From assembly GCF_947499295.1 (NCBI RefSeq), contig NZ_CANMNP010000003.1, forward strand, positions 248,001 to 312,000: DNA of 64,000 nucleotides, in the 5' to 3' direction. The DNA comes from an uncultured Roseibium sp. (GTDB taxonomy: Bacteria > Pseudomonadota > Alphaproteobacteria > Rhizobiales > Stappiaceae). A model generated the notes under the pieces. The model saw only the letters and a list, made by a program, of their open reading frames with translations. It did no database searches and was not told the DNA's origin. Shown here piece by piece: positions 35,751-43,629 of this stretch; the stretch's first letter is position 1; the number at the start of each line of letters is the position of its first letter. The position numbers and the translations under genes are program-made.

Positions 35751-37435
35751 GCTACCCATTCGGAAACCGGAGCAGCAGCTTCGTGAAGGGGCTGGGAAAT
35801 CACGTCGACCAGTGTCGGGCCGTCATGGTTGACAGCTTCAGCGAGCACTTTTTTCAAATCAGCCGGGTCTTCAACCCGCCAGCTCTTGACCCCAAAGGCG
35901 CTCGCGACGGCAGCGTGGTCCGTTCGGCTGAAATCGACGTTGTAGAACCTGCGACCGAATCCTGCGTTCTGCCCCGCCTTGATCCAGCCGAAAGTTGAAT
36001 TTGAAAAGACAATGGACGTGATCGGCATCCGGTAACGGACCATGGTTTCGAATTCACCGCAGGAGAAGCCGAAACTGCCGTCACCCATCGCTGCGATCGT
36101 CTTCACGCCCGGACGGCCCACATGGGCACCCATGGAAGCCGCGAGTGCATAGCCGAGTGCACCATGAGCCCGGTTGGTGATGAAATGCCGGCCAGGTTTG
36201 CGCCAGCGGTAATGGGCACTGAAATAGGGACAAGGCGTGCCGGGATCGGCCACGATCGTTGCATCATCTTCCAGAATGTCCATCAGTACGGCGATGACGG
36301 CTTCGGGCCGGATCGGTCGGTCCGTTGCAGCTGCGAGCAAATCGAATTCGGCAGTTTTTGCACTCCAGGCGGCAGCTGCGCGGGCTACACCGTTCTGCGA
36401 TACGACCCCGGGCAAAGCGGCAAGTTCGACTGCCAGGGCGTCAAGCGCCAAACGGGCATCGGCATTGATGGCAACGGCCGTCTGATAGTTTGCTCCGATC
36501 ACCATTGGATCGCTGTCGATGTGAAGGATGATCTTGTCCCGGCAAGGCGACCGCCAGCGTTCGGTTGTCACCGAACCGGCGCGGCAGCCAACAAACAAGA
36601 TCACGTCTGCCGAGTCGACGGCTGCACGCGTGGCTGGATTGCCACCGTTGGAACCAACAACACCAAGCGCAAGAGGATCGGTCTCTGCGATGCTGCCCTG
36701 GCCCGACACTGTCGTGGCCACAGGCGCTTGAAGCATTTGGGCAACATTTACCAAGGCGTCTTCAGCACCGGACAGAACCGGACCGCCGCCGCATATGATA
36801 ATGGCGTTTTGTGCGCCGGCCAGCAAACGCGCAGCCTCTGCAATTGCTTCCGGGTCTGGGGCCGCGCGCTCTGCCGGAAAAGCGCGGTGGCGTGGATCGG
36901 CCCAAATCTCGGTTTCGTCCACCGGCGCTTTTTGGGTGTCGAACGGGAGCGCCAGATGAGTTGCCCCGGGCGTGCCTGTTGTCATGGCGCGGAAGGCTGC
37001 GCGCACTTGCGCCGGCAAACGTGTTGCGTCGTCCAGCGACGTGTTCCATTTGGCCAGCGGTCCGAAGAGGGCCACCTGGTCCAGTTCGGTCAAAGGATAC
37101 CGACCGCGGCTTGTGGTGGCTACGTCGGAGGTAATCGCAAGGATCGGGACAGAGCTTTCATTGGCTTCGACCACGCCAGGCAGAATATAGGTTGCTCCGC
37201 CGCCAGACGGGCCTTCGCAGACGCCAGGTTTTCCTGTGACACGCGCATAACCGTCGGCCATGTAGGCCGCGTGACGTTCGTCGCGGGTCAAGAGGTGATT
37301 GATACCGTGATCGAGCCGTGCCAACGCATCATAGAACGGTAGTGTGGTGTCGCCGCACAGACCGAAAACCTCGGTTACGCCGTGGGCCTCAAGCATACGC
37401 ACCATGGCTTCTGCACCGGTCATTTGATTGCTCAT
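35747..37435 (-). CDS. Thiamine-diphosphate-dependent enzyme, acetolactate synthase-like
   Basis: A 562-aa three-domain ThDP enzyme. The pyrimidine-binding domain contains the catalytic Glu in LLTRDERHAAYMADGYAR, and the ThDP-binding motif GDGSFGFSCGEFE continues to the Asn in IVFSNSTFGW (about residues 440-480). It resembles acetolactate synthase large subunits, sulfoacetaldehyde acetyltransferase and benzoylformate-decarboxylase relatives; the exact reaction is not clear. I chose the ATG at 37435 (MSNQMTGAEAM), with GGAG upstream; the 19-residue extension to 37492 is atypical. It is divergent from the GntR/racemase pair. Confidence 0.86.
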   Translation of the reverse strand: MSNQMTGAEAMVRMLEAHGVTEVFGLCGDTTLPFYDALARLDHGINHLLTRDERHAAYMADGYARVTGKPGVCEGPSGGGATYILPGVVEANESSVPILAITSDVATTSRGRYPLTELDQVALFGPLAKWNTSLDDATRLPAQVRAAFRAMTTGTPGATHLALPFDTQKAPVDETEIWADPRHRAFPAERAAPDPEAIAEAARLLAGAQNAIIICGGGPVLSGAEDALVNVAQMLQAPVATTVSGQGSIAETDPLALGVVGSNGGNPATRAAVDSADVILFVGCRAGSVTTERWRSPCRDKIILHIDSDPMVIGANYQTAVAINADARLALDALAVELAALPGVVSQNGVARAAAAWSAKTAEFDLLAAATDRPIRPEAVIAVLMDILEDDATIVADPGTPCPYFSAHYRWRKPGRHFITNRAHGALGYALAASMGAHVGRPGVKTIAAMGDGSFGFSCGEFETMVRYRMPITSIVFSNSTFGWIKAGQNAGFGRRFYNVDFSRTDHAAVASAFGVKSWRVEDPADLKKVLAEAVNHDGPTLVDVISQPLHEAAAPVSEWVA

Positions 37436-37463
37436 CAGGTTTGCTCCAAGTCTGAATACATAT

Positions 37464-37493
37464 CTGTATACAGCCTTGAATATTGCATTCAAG
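37464..37493. promoter_or_regulatory. Two palindromes between ThDP-enzyme and gntR genes, candidate GntR operator
   Basis: CTGTATACAG (37464-37473) is a perfect palindrome around GTATAC, and a related half, CTGAATACA, precedes it by twelve bases. Directly after it, CTTGAAT (37475-37481) and ATTCAAG (37487-37493) form a second inverted repeat with a five-base spacer. Many FCD-type GntR regulators bind sites with a GTATAC core. The position, 29-58 bp upstream of the ThDP-enzyme start, suits repression. Confidence 0.5.
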
Positions 37494-37587
37494 CCCCGAA
37501 TGTGTCACCACCCGAAACAAGACCCGGATCTTGTCGAGCCGAACTGCCCTGACCGAAGACAAAGCCTGACTGAAGACAAAGGATGCC

Positions 37588-38280
37588 ATGTCGGAGACCT
37601 ATGATCAGATCAAGTCGATGGTTGTGGGCTTTGCCCTGCGCCCCGGCGACCGATTGAACGAAAGTGCCTTGTCCAAGGATCTTGGCGTGTCACGGACCCC
37701 GCTTCGTGAGGCGCTTAACCGTCTCGTCGCCGAAGGATTGATCGATGCGCGACCGGGTGAGGGGTTCTTCTGCCGGAAGCTCGATGCGGAAGGAGTGCAT
37801 GACCTATATGATCTGCGCGAAGCACTGGAGGTGGCGGCAGTCGAACGCGCCTGCGAGCGGGCAAGCGATGCCGACCTCATGGCGTTGGCGGACTGGTTGA
37901 GCGCCGAGGGGCTCAAGGTGGCCGGGCTCACCGTCGCCGAGGCGTGTGAGCGCGACGAAGCGTTTCATGTGAAGATTGCGGAGCTGTCGGGAAATCCGCT
38001 GCTGGCTGCTCAGCTGCAAGCTCTGAATGAGAAGATCCGCTATCTGCGATGGGTCCAGCTTGATGAGAGCAGGCTCAAAACCACAAAAGCAGGACACAGC
38101 AGTGTCATGAGTGCCCTTATTGCCCGTGATGCCGATGCGGCAACGACAGCGATGCGCGATCATATTTCCCTGCGAATGGATCAGATAAATGATGCTGTTA
38201 GCAAAGGGATTTCGAACATCTACCTGGACCGCACCGGCGCACTTACCGGACACATTCTGAAATCGGAGGACGCGGCATGA
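37588..38280 (+). CDS. GntR family transcriptional regulator (FCD domain)
   Basis: A 230-aa FadR-subfamily regulator. The winged helix is in residues about 5-68 (YDQIKSMVVGFALRPGDRLN, LGVSRTPLREALNRLVAEGL) and the FCD effector domain follows, with DLREALEVAAVERA and the metal-type ERDEAFHVKIAELSGNPLL. It overlaps the next gene by four bases (ATGA), so the regulator and the racemase-family enzyme are co-translated. It probably controls both that operon and the divergent ThDP enzyme. Confidence 0.9.
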   Translation: MSETYDQIKSMVVGFALRPGDRLNESALSKDLGVSRTPLREALNRLVAEGLIDARPGEGFFCRKLDAEGVHDLYDLREALEVAAVERACERASDADLMALADWLSAEGLKVAGLTVAEACERDEAFHVKIAELSGNPLLAAQLQALNEKIRYLRWVQLDESRLKTTKAGHSSVMSALIARDADAATTAMRDHISLRMDQINDAVSKGISNIYLDRTGALTGHILKSEDAA

Positions 38281-38993
38281 TCGCGGCAGGTGGCAAGACT
38301 GTCTATGGAGCATCCGTTGGCATCTTGATGCTCGAGGCACGCTTTCCGCGTATCCCGGGAGATATGGGCAACGCGCAAAGCTGGCCGTTTCCTGTCCTTT
38401 ATAAGGTGGTGCGCGGCGCATCGCCCGACCGCGTGGTCCGGCAGCAGGCAAGTGGGCTTGTCGATGCCTTTATTGACGCAGCGCGTGAACTTGTTGCCGA
38501 CGGTGTGGACGGTATCACCACGAATTGCGGTTTTCTTTCTCTTGTTCAGGAAGAACTTTCACAAGCCGTTCCGGTTCCTGTTGTCACCTCATCCCTGCAA
38601 CAGGTTTCCATGGTCAATCGACTTATGCCTGCTGGCAAACGTGCCGGTGTCCTGACGATCTCCGGTTCTACCCTCACACAGGCCCATCTGGACGCCGCCG
38701 GTGTGCCCGCTGAGACACCAGTCGGTACCACAGAGGGATTGAGCGAGTTCTCGCGCGTAATCCTTGATAATGAACTCACCTTGAATGTTGAGGCGGCACG
38801 CGAGGATAACGTGCAGGCCGCGTTGACCCTGAAGGAGGCACATCCGGACCTTGGCGGCATTGTTCTTGAATGTACCAATATGTGCCCATACGCAGAAGAT
38901 ATTGCCAAGGCAACTGGGCTGCCGGTCTGGTCGATGGTCAGCTTTGTCGAATGGTTTCAAGCAGGGTTGTCTCCGCGGCGCTTTCCGACCTGA
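38277..38993 (+). CDS. Asp/Glu racemase superfamily enzyme
   Basis: A 238-aa protein of the Asp/Glu/hydantoin racemase superfamily, which includes arylmalonate decarboxylase and maleate isomerase. The two cysteines expected at the active site are present in GITTNCGFLSLVQ (about residue 82) and GIVLECTNMCPYA (about residue 201). It differs clearly from the RacX-like protein at 465-1157. It is co-translated with the GntR regulator; the reaction may feed the divergent ThDP enzyme. Racemase, isomerase and decarboxylase functions all remain open. Confidence 0.82.
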   Translation: MIAAGGKTVYGASVGILMLEARFPRIPGDMGNAQSWPFPVLYKVVRGASPDRVVRQQASGLVDAFIDAARELVADGVDGITTNCGFLSLVQEELSQAVPVPVVTSSLQQVSMVNRLMPAGKRAGVLTISGSTLTQAHLDAAGVPAETPVGTTEGLSEFSRVILDNELTLNVEAAREDNVQAALTLKEAHPDLGGIVLECTNMCPYAEDIAKATGLPVWSMVSFVEWFQAGLSPRRFPT

Positions 38994-39545
38994 GAGACGC
39001 GTTTTCTTCGGTGCATTTGCAGATAGGTGAAGGCAGGGGGCAATTAGTTCGGAAGGCATTTTCCGCGGTTTGGTAGCAGCGAGCGGCTATCCGCCTCTGC
39101 CGAGGCATGGCTGGCCGTCATCAGCTCGTTGATAGAAATGCAAATGAAGTCTTTCGACAGCTCCTATTTGTTGGAAATAATCAAATTCAACGCACTTTTT
39201 TTGGGAAAGGCATTTTGCCTCTTATAAAGAGCATTTTTGCTTCTGCGAATTTTTTGATTGAATTGGTTGTGTTTTTGTTACTAATATCGCGCTGGGCATA
39301 AATAATTTTTTGTTTTCATTAAAAATTTATCAGAATATATTTTACCAATGCGTGTATCTGCGTTGTGTAACAATTGTATAATATTTAGTTCAACAGTAAT
39401 TATCTCGAAGTTTTACTTCTAGATAAATATTTTTATTCGTTATCTAAAGTAAAATTGTCTGCTAGTATTCTTAGTTGCCTCTCCTGTTCCGTCGCGTTCA
39501 GGTGGTATTTTTAATGTAAATAATGACCTTTTTATGGAGTTTATT
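38994..39545. other. 552-bp AT-rich intergenic region upstream of the protease
   Basis: From about 39160 the sequence turns strongly AT-rich with long A/T runs, unlike the surrounding chromosome. A 64-codon open frame at 39107-39301 has a hydrophobic end but no ribosome-binding site and is not supported. The region probably carries the promoter and leader of the protease gene; GGAG at 39534-39537 is its ribosome-binding site. The composition shift suggests acquired DNA or a silenced promoter. Confidence 0.5.
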
Positions 39546-41093
39546 ATGAGTAATAACGAATATGAAGTTGTCGCTACTGTGTCTCCGCGTTCGCTTGGGC
39601 CGATATCTTTATTTGACGCAGAGGAAGCTATTACCAGCGACAACGTGCAGCAGTTCAATTCCGACCCTTCGGACATCAGGGATTCAAAACGAGCCTTGAG
39701 CCGAGCCGGCTTTCACGTATTTGAGGAAGCGTCGAGCGACACCACGATTTCAATCGGTGGAACGGCGAAACTCTTCAAGGAGTTTTTCGGAGCGAAACTG
39801 ACCAAGCAGAAGACGGAGATCAGGCCCGATACCACGATCGAGTTCATGGCGACGAGTGAAGATCCGTCCGAAGCGCTGATGAATGCGCCAGACGAATTCA
39901 AGCAACTGATCGAGGGGGCGGTCATTGCGAGGCCGCCAACCTATTTTGCGCCTCATCCGATCCCACCGCTCGCCTCGGTTCATGCCAACGCCTATCCCTA
40001 CATGATGGTGCCTGACGGTGTGGGCGTCGTGCTCCGGGCTTCCCGCGTTCATCGGCTGGGCGTGACAGGCAAAAATGTCGTCGTCGGTATGCTGGATACC
40101 GGTCACTACCGGCACGCTTTTTTCAGCTCCCGCGGGTACCGCCTTCTGTCGACACTGCTGGCACCCGGTGCGAGCGACCCGGCAGACGATGCCAATGGGC
40201 ACGGCACAGGCGAAAGTGCGAATGTGTTTGCCTGTGCACCGGATTGCCGCTTGCGCATGATTAAGATGGGCAACGACACCGTCGGTGCCATCAACACAGC
40301 GCTCAACGCCAATCCCAAACCCCAGATCCTGACCAACAGTTGGGGCTACAGCGCCGACACGCCAGGCTCCTCCATTCCCAATTGGCTGAAGCCATTGGAA
40401 GCAGCTGTTGCCAATGCTGTGTCCCAGGGTGTCGTGGTTTGTTTCTCGGCCGGCAATGGTCACTACGGTTTTCCAGGCAGCCACCCGGATGTGATCTCGG
40501 TCGGTGGAGTTCATGTAAACCTTCCCGACGAGAACGATCTGGAAGCCTCCAGCTATGCGTCCAGCTTCAATTCCTCCTGGTACCCGGGACGCCAGGTACC
40601 GGATCTTTGCGGATTGACAGGCAAGAGCGTGAACATCGGAGGTGCGAAGGCACCGAGCCTGATGCTGCCGGTACAGGCCAGTGCCTCGCTTGATGGCATT
40701 GCGCCGTCGACAGGATCAAACTCAGACGGTTGGGGCCTTTTCTCGGGAACTTCGGCAGCCTGTCCTCAAATCGCGGGCATCTGCGCGCTTATGCTTGAAA
40801 AGGATCCGACCCTGACCCCGGCTGAGGTCAAAGACAAACTGAAGAAAAGTGCAAGGGACGTGAAGAAGGGCACAACCCAAATGGGACATACGGCGACCAA
40901 CGGACCAGACCTTGCAACGGGGTCCGGACTTGCGGATGCCAAATGGGCTTATATCAATACGATGGGGGACGTTGCGGCCACCTTCTTCAGCGGTACCAAG
41001 GAACAGCAGCTGGCAATGGTGTCCTCCGGCGCGATGCCGGAATTCTCCAAGGAATTCATCAGTGACATGATTGATACCTTGCGTTCACGCTAA
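39546..41093 (+). CDS. Subtilisin-like serine protease with N-terminal propeptide, no signal peptide
   Basis: A 515-aa S8-type protease. The start MSNNEYEVV is at ATG 39546 behind GGAG. Residues about 1-135 form a propeptide-like domain resembling sedolisin/subtilase activation domains (FHVFEEASSDTTISIGGTAK, FKEFFGAKL). The catalytic residues are visible: Asp184 in VGMLDTG, His219 in DANGHGTGES, oxyanion Asn304 in FSAGNGHYG and Ser403 in FSGTSAACPQIAG. No signal peptide, RTX repeats or C-terminal anchor are seen, so export, if any, is non-classical. The next gene encodes a stand-alone relative of its propeptide. Confidence 0.88.
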   Translation: MSNNEYEVVATVSPRSLGPISLFDAEEAITSDNVQQFNSDPSDIRDSKRALSRAGFHVFEEASSDTTISIGGTAKLFKEFFGAKLTKQKTEIRPDTTIEFMATSEDPSEALMNAPDEFKQLIEGAVIARPPTYFAPHPIPPLASVHANAYPYMMVPDGVGVVLRASRVHRLGVTGKNVVVGMLDTGHYRHAFFSSRGYRLLSTLLAPGASDPADDANGHGTGESANVFACAPDCRLRMIKMGNDTVGAINTALNANPKPQILTNSWGYSADTPGSSIPNWLKPLEAAVANAVSQGVVVCFSAGNGHYGFPGSHPDVISVGGVHVNLPDENDLEASSYASSFNSSWYPGRQVPDLCGLTGKSVNIGGAKAPSLMLPVQASASLDGIAPSTGSNSDGWGLFSGTSAACPQIAGICALMLEKDPTLTPAEVKDKLKKSARDVKKGTTQMGHTATNGPDLATGSGLADAKWAYINTMGDVAATFFSGTKEQQLAMVSSGAMPEFSKEFISDMIDTLRSR

Positions 41094-41118
41094 AGCTGGC
41101 GACAATTCGACCAAGAAT

Positions 41119-41144
41119 GGACATGCGCTGACAAGCGCATGTCC
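41119..41144 (+). terminator. Hairpin between protease and propeptide-like genes
   Basis: GGACATGCGC and GCGCATGTCC form a perfect ten-base-pair stem around TGACAA, 26 bp after the protease stop. Only a weak T-containing tail follows. It may partly terminate transcription, making the small downstream gene less abundant than the protease, or stabilise the upstream message. Confidence 0.55.
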
Positions 41145-41181
41145 AGTTGTTCTCGCGGCAGAAATTTAAGGGGCCTGGCCG

Positions 41182-41538
41182 ATGGCGAATGAGACCGAGA
41201 TTTTCGGTGCGCAAGTCGTTTTGAAACAAAGCGACGGCTCATCGATACTCGATGCGACGGAATCACTGACTGCAGCGACAATCGAGCGTTACAGACTGCC
41301 GGCGGAAACGGTTGGGGAGGCACGCAAAGCCCTGGAAGCACTTGGATTTCGGGTGGTTGGCGACGACGGTACCACGTTGTCGGTCGAAGGATCACGTGCA
41401 CATTTTGCTGAAGTGTTCGGCCTTGAGGTCGGGGCCGCGCAAGCTGGTGTTGCGGCTCACGCCACCAAAATTCCGGAAGATGCGCAATCGTTTGTTGCGG
41501 ATGTCATTGTACCGCCGAAACCGAGCCTCTTCCCCTGA
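41182..41538 (+). CDS. Stand-alone propeptide-like protein, putative protease inhibitor or chaperone
   Basis: A 118-aa acidic protein that resembles residues about 5-135 of the preceding protease. Shared features in the same order are a DATESLTA block (DAEEAITS in the protease), an ARKALEALGFRVV block (SKRALSRAGFHVF), TTLSVEGSRAHFAEVFGLEV (TTISIGGTAKLFKEFFGAKL) and a Pro-rich end VIVPPKPSLF (VIARPPTYF). It lacks all catalytic parts. Propeptides of subtilases fold and inhibit their enzymes, so an in trans inhibitor or folding factor is the natural guess. It has no signal peptide. Same strand, 88 bp after the protease. Confidence 0.78.
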   Translation: MANETEIFGAQVVLKQSDGSSILDATESLTAATIERYRLPAETVGEARKALEALGFRVVGDDGTTLSVEGSRAHFAEVFGLEVGAAQAGVAAHATKIPEDAQSFVADVIVPPKPSLFP

Positions 41539-41629
41539 ACTGACACTCACCGGTGGGGCTCCGGCCTCCGCCCTTCAGCCTTAAGTGGCGGGGCGGTGGC
41601 CGGTGTATGTGGCTCATGTGCCTGTCAGG

Positions 41630-42847
41630 TCAGCGTTCGCTCATGGCCCGGGCGAGGTTCTCATCAATCTTGTCGAGGAAACCCGTTGTGGTCATCCAGC
41701 CCTGATCCGGACCGACCAACAGCGCCAGATCCTTGGTCATATAGCCCGACTCTACCGTTTTGATGCACACACCTTCCAGTGTCTTGGCGAAACGGGCGAG
41801 CTTGTCGTTGCCGTCCAATTTGGCCCGATGAGCAAGGCCGCGCGTCCAGGCAAAGATCGACGCGATTGAATTGGTTGACGTGCTTTCACCCTGCTGGTGC
41901 TGCCGGTAGTGACGGGTCACGGTGCCGTGGGCTGCTTCTGCTTCCACTGTTTTGCCGTCCGGGGTCATGAGAACGGAGGTCATCAGGCCGAGCGACCCGA
42001 ACCCTTGGGCAACTGTGTCGGACTGCACGTCGCCGTCATAGTTTTTGCAGGCCCAGACATACCCACCCGACCACTTCAGTGCACTGGCGACCATATCGTC
42101 AATCAGTCGATGCTCATACCAGATACCTGCATCGGCGAATTTATCCTTGAACTCAGCCTCATAGATTTCCTCAAAGAGATCCTTGAATTGGCCGTCATAC
42201 GCTTTGAGGATGGTGTTTTTGGTGGAGAGGTAGCACGGCACCTTGCGCTGAAGTGCATAGTTCATGGACGCACGCGCGAAGTCCCGGATGCTGTCGTCAA
42301 GATTGTACATGGCCATTGCAACGCCGGAGGAGGGAGCATCATAGACCTCGTGCTCGATCACCTCGCCATCTTCTCCCGTGAAGGTGATGGTCAACTTGCC
42401 CTTGCCGGGAAAGCGGAAATCTGTTGCACGATACTGATCGCCAAATGCGTGACGTCCGACGATGATCGGCTGCGTCCAGCCGGGGACTAGGCGCGGAACA
42501 TTCTGCATGATGATCGGTTCGCGGAAAATCACCCCACCCAGGATGTTGCGGATGGTGCCGTTGGGCGAACGGTACATGCGTTTGAGGTCAAATTCCTCTA
42601 CCCGTGCCTCGTCTGGCGTAATGGTGGCGCATTTGATGCCGACCCCATGCTCCTTGATGGCATTGGCCGCATCAACGGTGATCTGGTCATCGGTCTCGTC
42701 GCGCTTCTGGATCGAAAGATCGTAGTAAAGAAGATCGATGTCGAGATAGGGATGGATCAGCTTGTCCTTGATGAAGGCCCAGATGATGCGGGTCATTTCA
42801 TCGCCATCGAGCTCAACGACGGGATTGTCGACTTTGATTTTTGCCAT
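41630..42847 (-). CDS. icd: NADP-dependent isocitrate dehydrogenase, dimeric eukaryote-like type
   Basis: A 405-aa TCA-cycle enzyme converting isocitrate to 2-oxoglutarate with NADP. It starts [20 protein letters not shown], has the substrate motif [10 protein letters not shown] (about residues 93-102), the [14 protein letters not shown] region and [20 protein letters not shown] (about residues 310-330). This is the subfamily II homodimer common in alphaproteobacteria. A second, unrelated monomeric isocitrate dehydrogenase lies at 56857-59073, and both genes share a GTATACAAT element upstream. Confidence 0.95.
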   Translation of the reverse strand: MAKIKVDNPVVELDGDEMTRIIWAFIKDKLIHPYLDIDLLYYDLSIQKRDETDDQITVDAANAIKEHGVGIKCATITPDEARVEEFDLKRMYRSPNGTIRNILGGVIFREPIIMQNVPRLVPGWTQPIIVGRHAFGDQYRATDFRFPGKGKLTITFTGEDGEVIEHEVYDAPSSGVAMAMYNLDDSIRDFARASMNYALQRKVPCYLSTKNTILKAYDGQFKDLFEEIYEAEFKDKFADAGIWYEHRLIDDMVASALKWSGGYVWACKNYDGDVQSDTVAQGFGSLGLMTSVLMTPDGKTVEAEAAHGTVTRHYRQHQQGESTSTNSIASIFAWTRGLAHRAKLDGNDKLARFAKTLEGVCIKTVESGYMTKDLALLVGPDQGWMTTTGFLDKIDENLARAMSER

Positions 42848-42940
42848 GGGTGCTCGGCCTCGCTGTTCTGTGAAAAATGAATGTCAGAAGCAGGCAATCT
42901 CAATATTATGAGTTGTACCGGAATTCTATTGTGTGCGCTT

Positions 42941-42952
42941 GTATACAATAGT
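42941..42952 (-). promoter_or_regulatory. GTATACAAT element upstream of icd
   Basis: GTATACAATAGT lies 94 bp before the icd start and differs at one base from GTATACAATTGT, 79 bp before the monomeric isocitrate dehydrogenase gene (59152-59163). Read toward the gene it is ACTATTGTATAC. It may be a shared operator with a GTATAC core or simply a -10 element (TATACA) of each promoter. Confidence 0.35.
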
Positions 42953-43047
42953 CGTGATTGCAGCAAGGCGGCATAACGAAAAATGCCGTGAATACAGGTT
43001 CTTTGCCATCTCCTGATTAATCTCGGGTCTGTTCCGGTTTCCAAGAA

Positions 43048-43500
43048 TTAATCGATCAATTTGGCTTCCCTTTGGTAGTTTCGGATTTTTTCCGCATGCG
43101 GACGAACGAGATCGGCAACGGCGACACTGCCAAGTTGCTGTTGAAAGGCTTGTTGTGCTGCCTGAAGCGCCTTTGAAGTAGCCTCGTTTGCCGAGCGTTC
43201 CAAAAGGCAGGAGGGGGCGTCGTTGGATCTGCCAACGGCAAACAGTTGGGGTGAGCCCAAGGCGGAATAAACGTCCGCTAAGGTGATTTTCTCCAAACTC
43301 TTTGTCAGCACCCAGCCGCCGCCATGGCCCTTGGTGGAGTTGACGAAACCTGCTTCACGCAATCCGGCCATGGTGCGCCGGACGAGTGATGGATTGGTGT
43401 TGAGCATCCGGCTGATCGCTTCCGATGTTACCGGTTCATCAGTCTGTTCCAGATGCAAAAGCACGTGCAAGACGCGCGGCAGGCGGCTGTCGGTTCGCAT
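43048..43500 (-). CDS. Rrf2 family transcriptional regulator
   Basis: A 150-aa winged-helix regulator. It has the Rrf2 sequence LPRVLHVLLHLEQ, recognition helix region SEAISRMLNTNPSLVRRTMA, and GFVNSTKGHGGGWVLTKSLE (about residues 50-70). Only one cysteine (in PSCLLER) remains in the region that holds three in iron-sulfur Rrf2 proteins, so it is probably a non-cluster, YwnA-like thiol or ligand sensor. It is divergent from the DHA2 exporter gene, which it probably represses. Confidence 0.88.
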   Translation of the reverse strand: MRTDSRLPRVLHVLLHLEQTDEPVTSEAISRMLNTNPSLVRRTMAGLREAGFVNSTKGHGGGWVLTKSLEKITLADVYSALGSPQLFAVGRSNDAPSCLLERSANEATSKALQAAQQAFQQQLGSVAVADLVRPHAEKIRNYQREAKLID

Positions 43501-43629
43501 GACGTTCCCTTTTTCGAAAGCCTAACTTGCGAACGGTCATGTGACAATAAAAAGCACATGAGATTGACGAATGATTTCACGCAACTTATTAAGTAACGAA
43601 ATTTGATCCCTTTTTCGGAGTTAAAAACC

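Noticed and set aside
34767..35759. A 330-codon open frame on the minus strand
   Set aside because: It is the shadow of the LysR gene at 34836-35750, which has a clear helix-turn-helix.
36122..37342. A 406-codon open frame on the plus strand
   Set aside because: It lies entirely antisense to the ThDP-enzyme gene, whose translation has full family motifs; the antisense product has none and is Cys/Gly/Arg-rich in the manner of shadow frames.
39107..39301. A 64-codon open frame in the AT-rich region before the protease
   Set aside because: There is no ribosome-binding site, and the hydrophobic tail is what AT-rich DNA encodes by chance.
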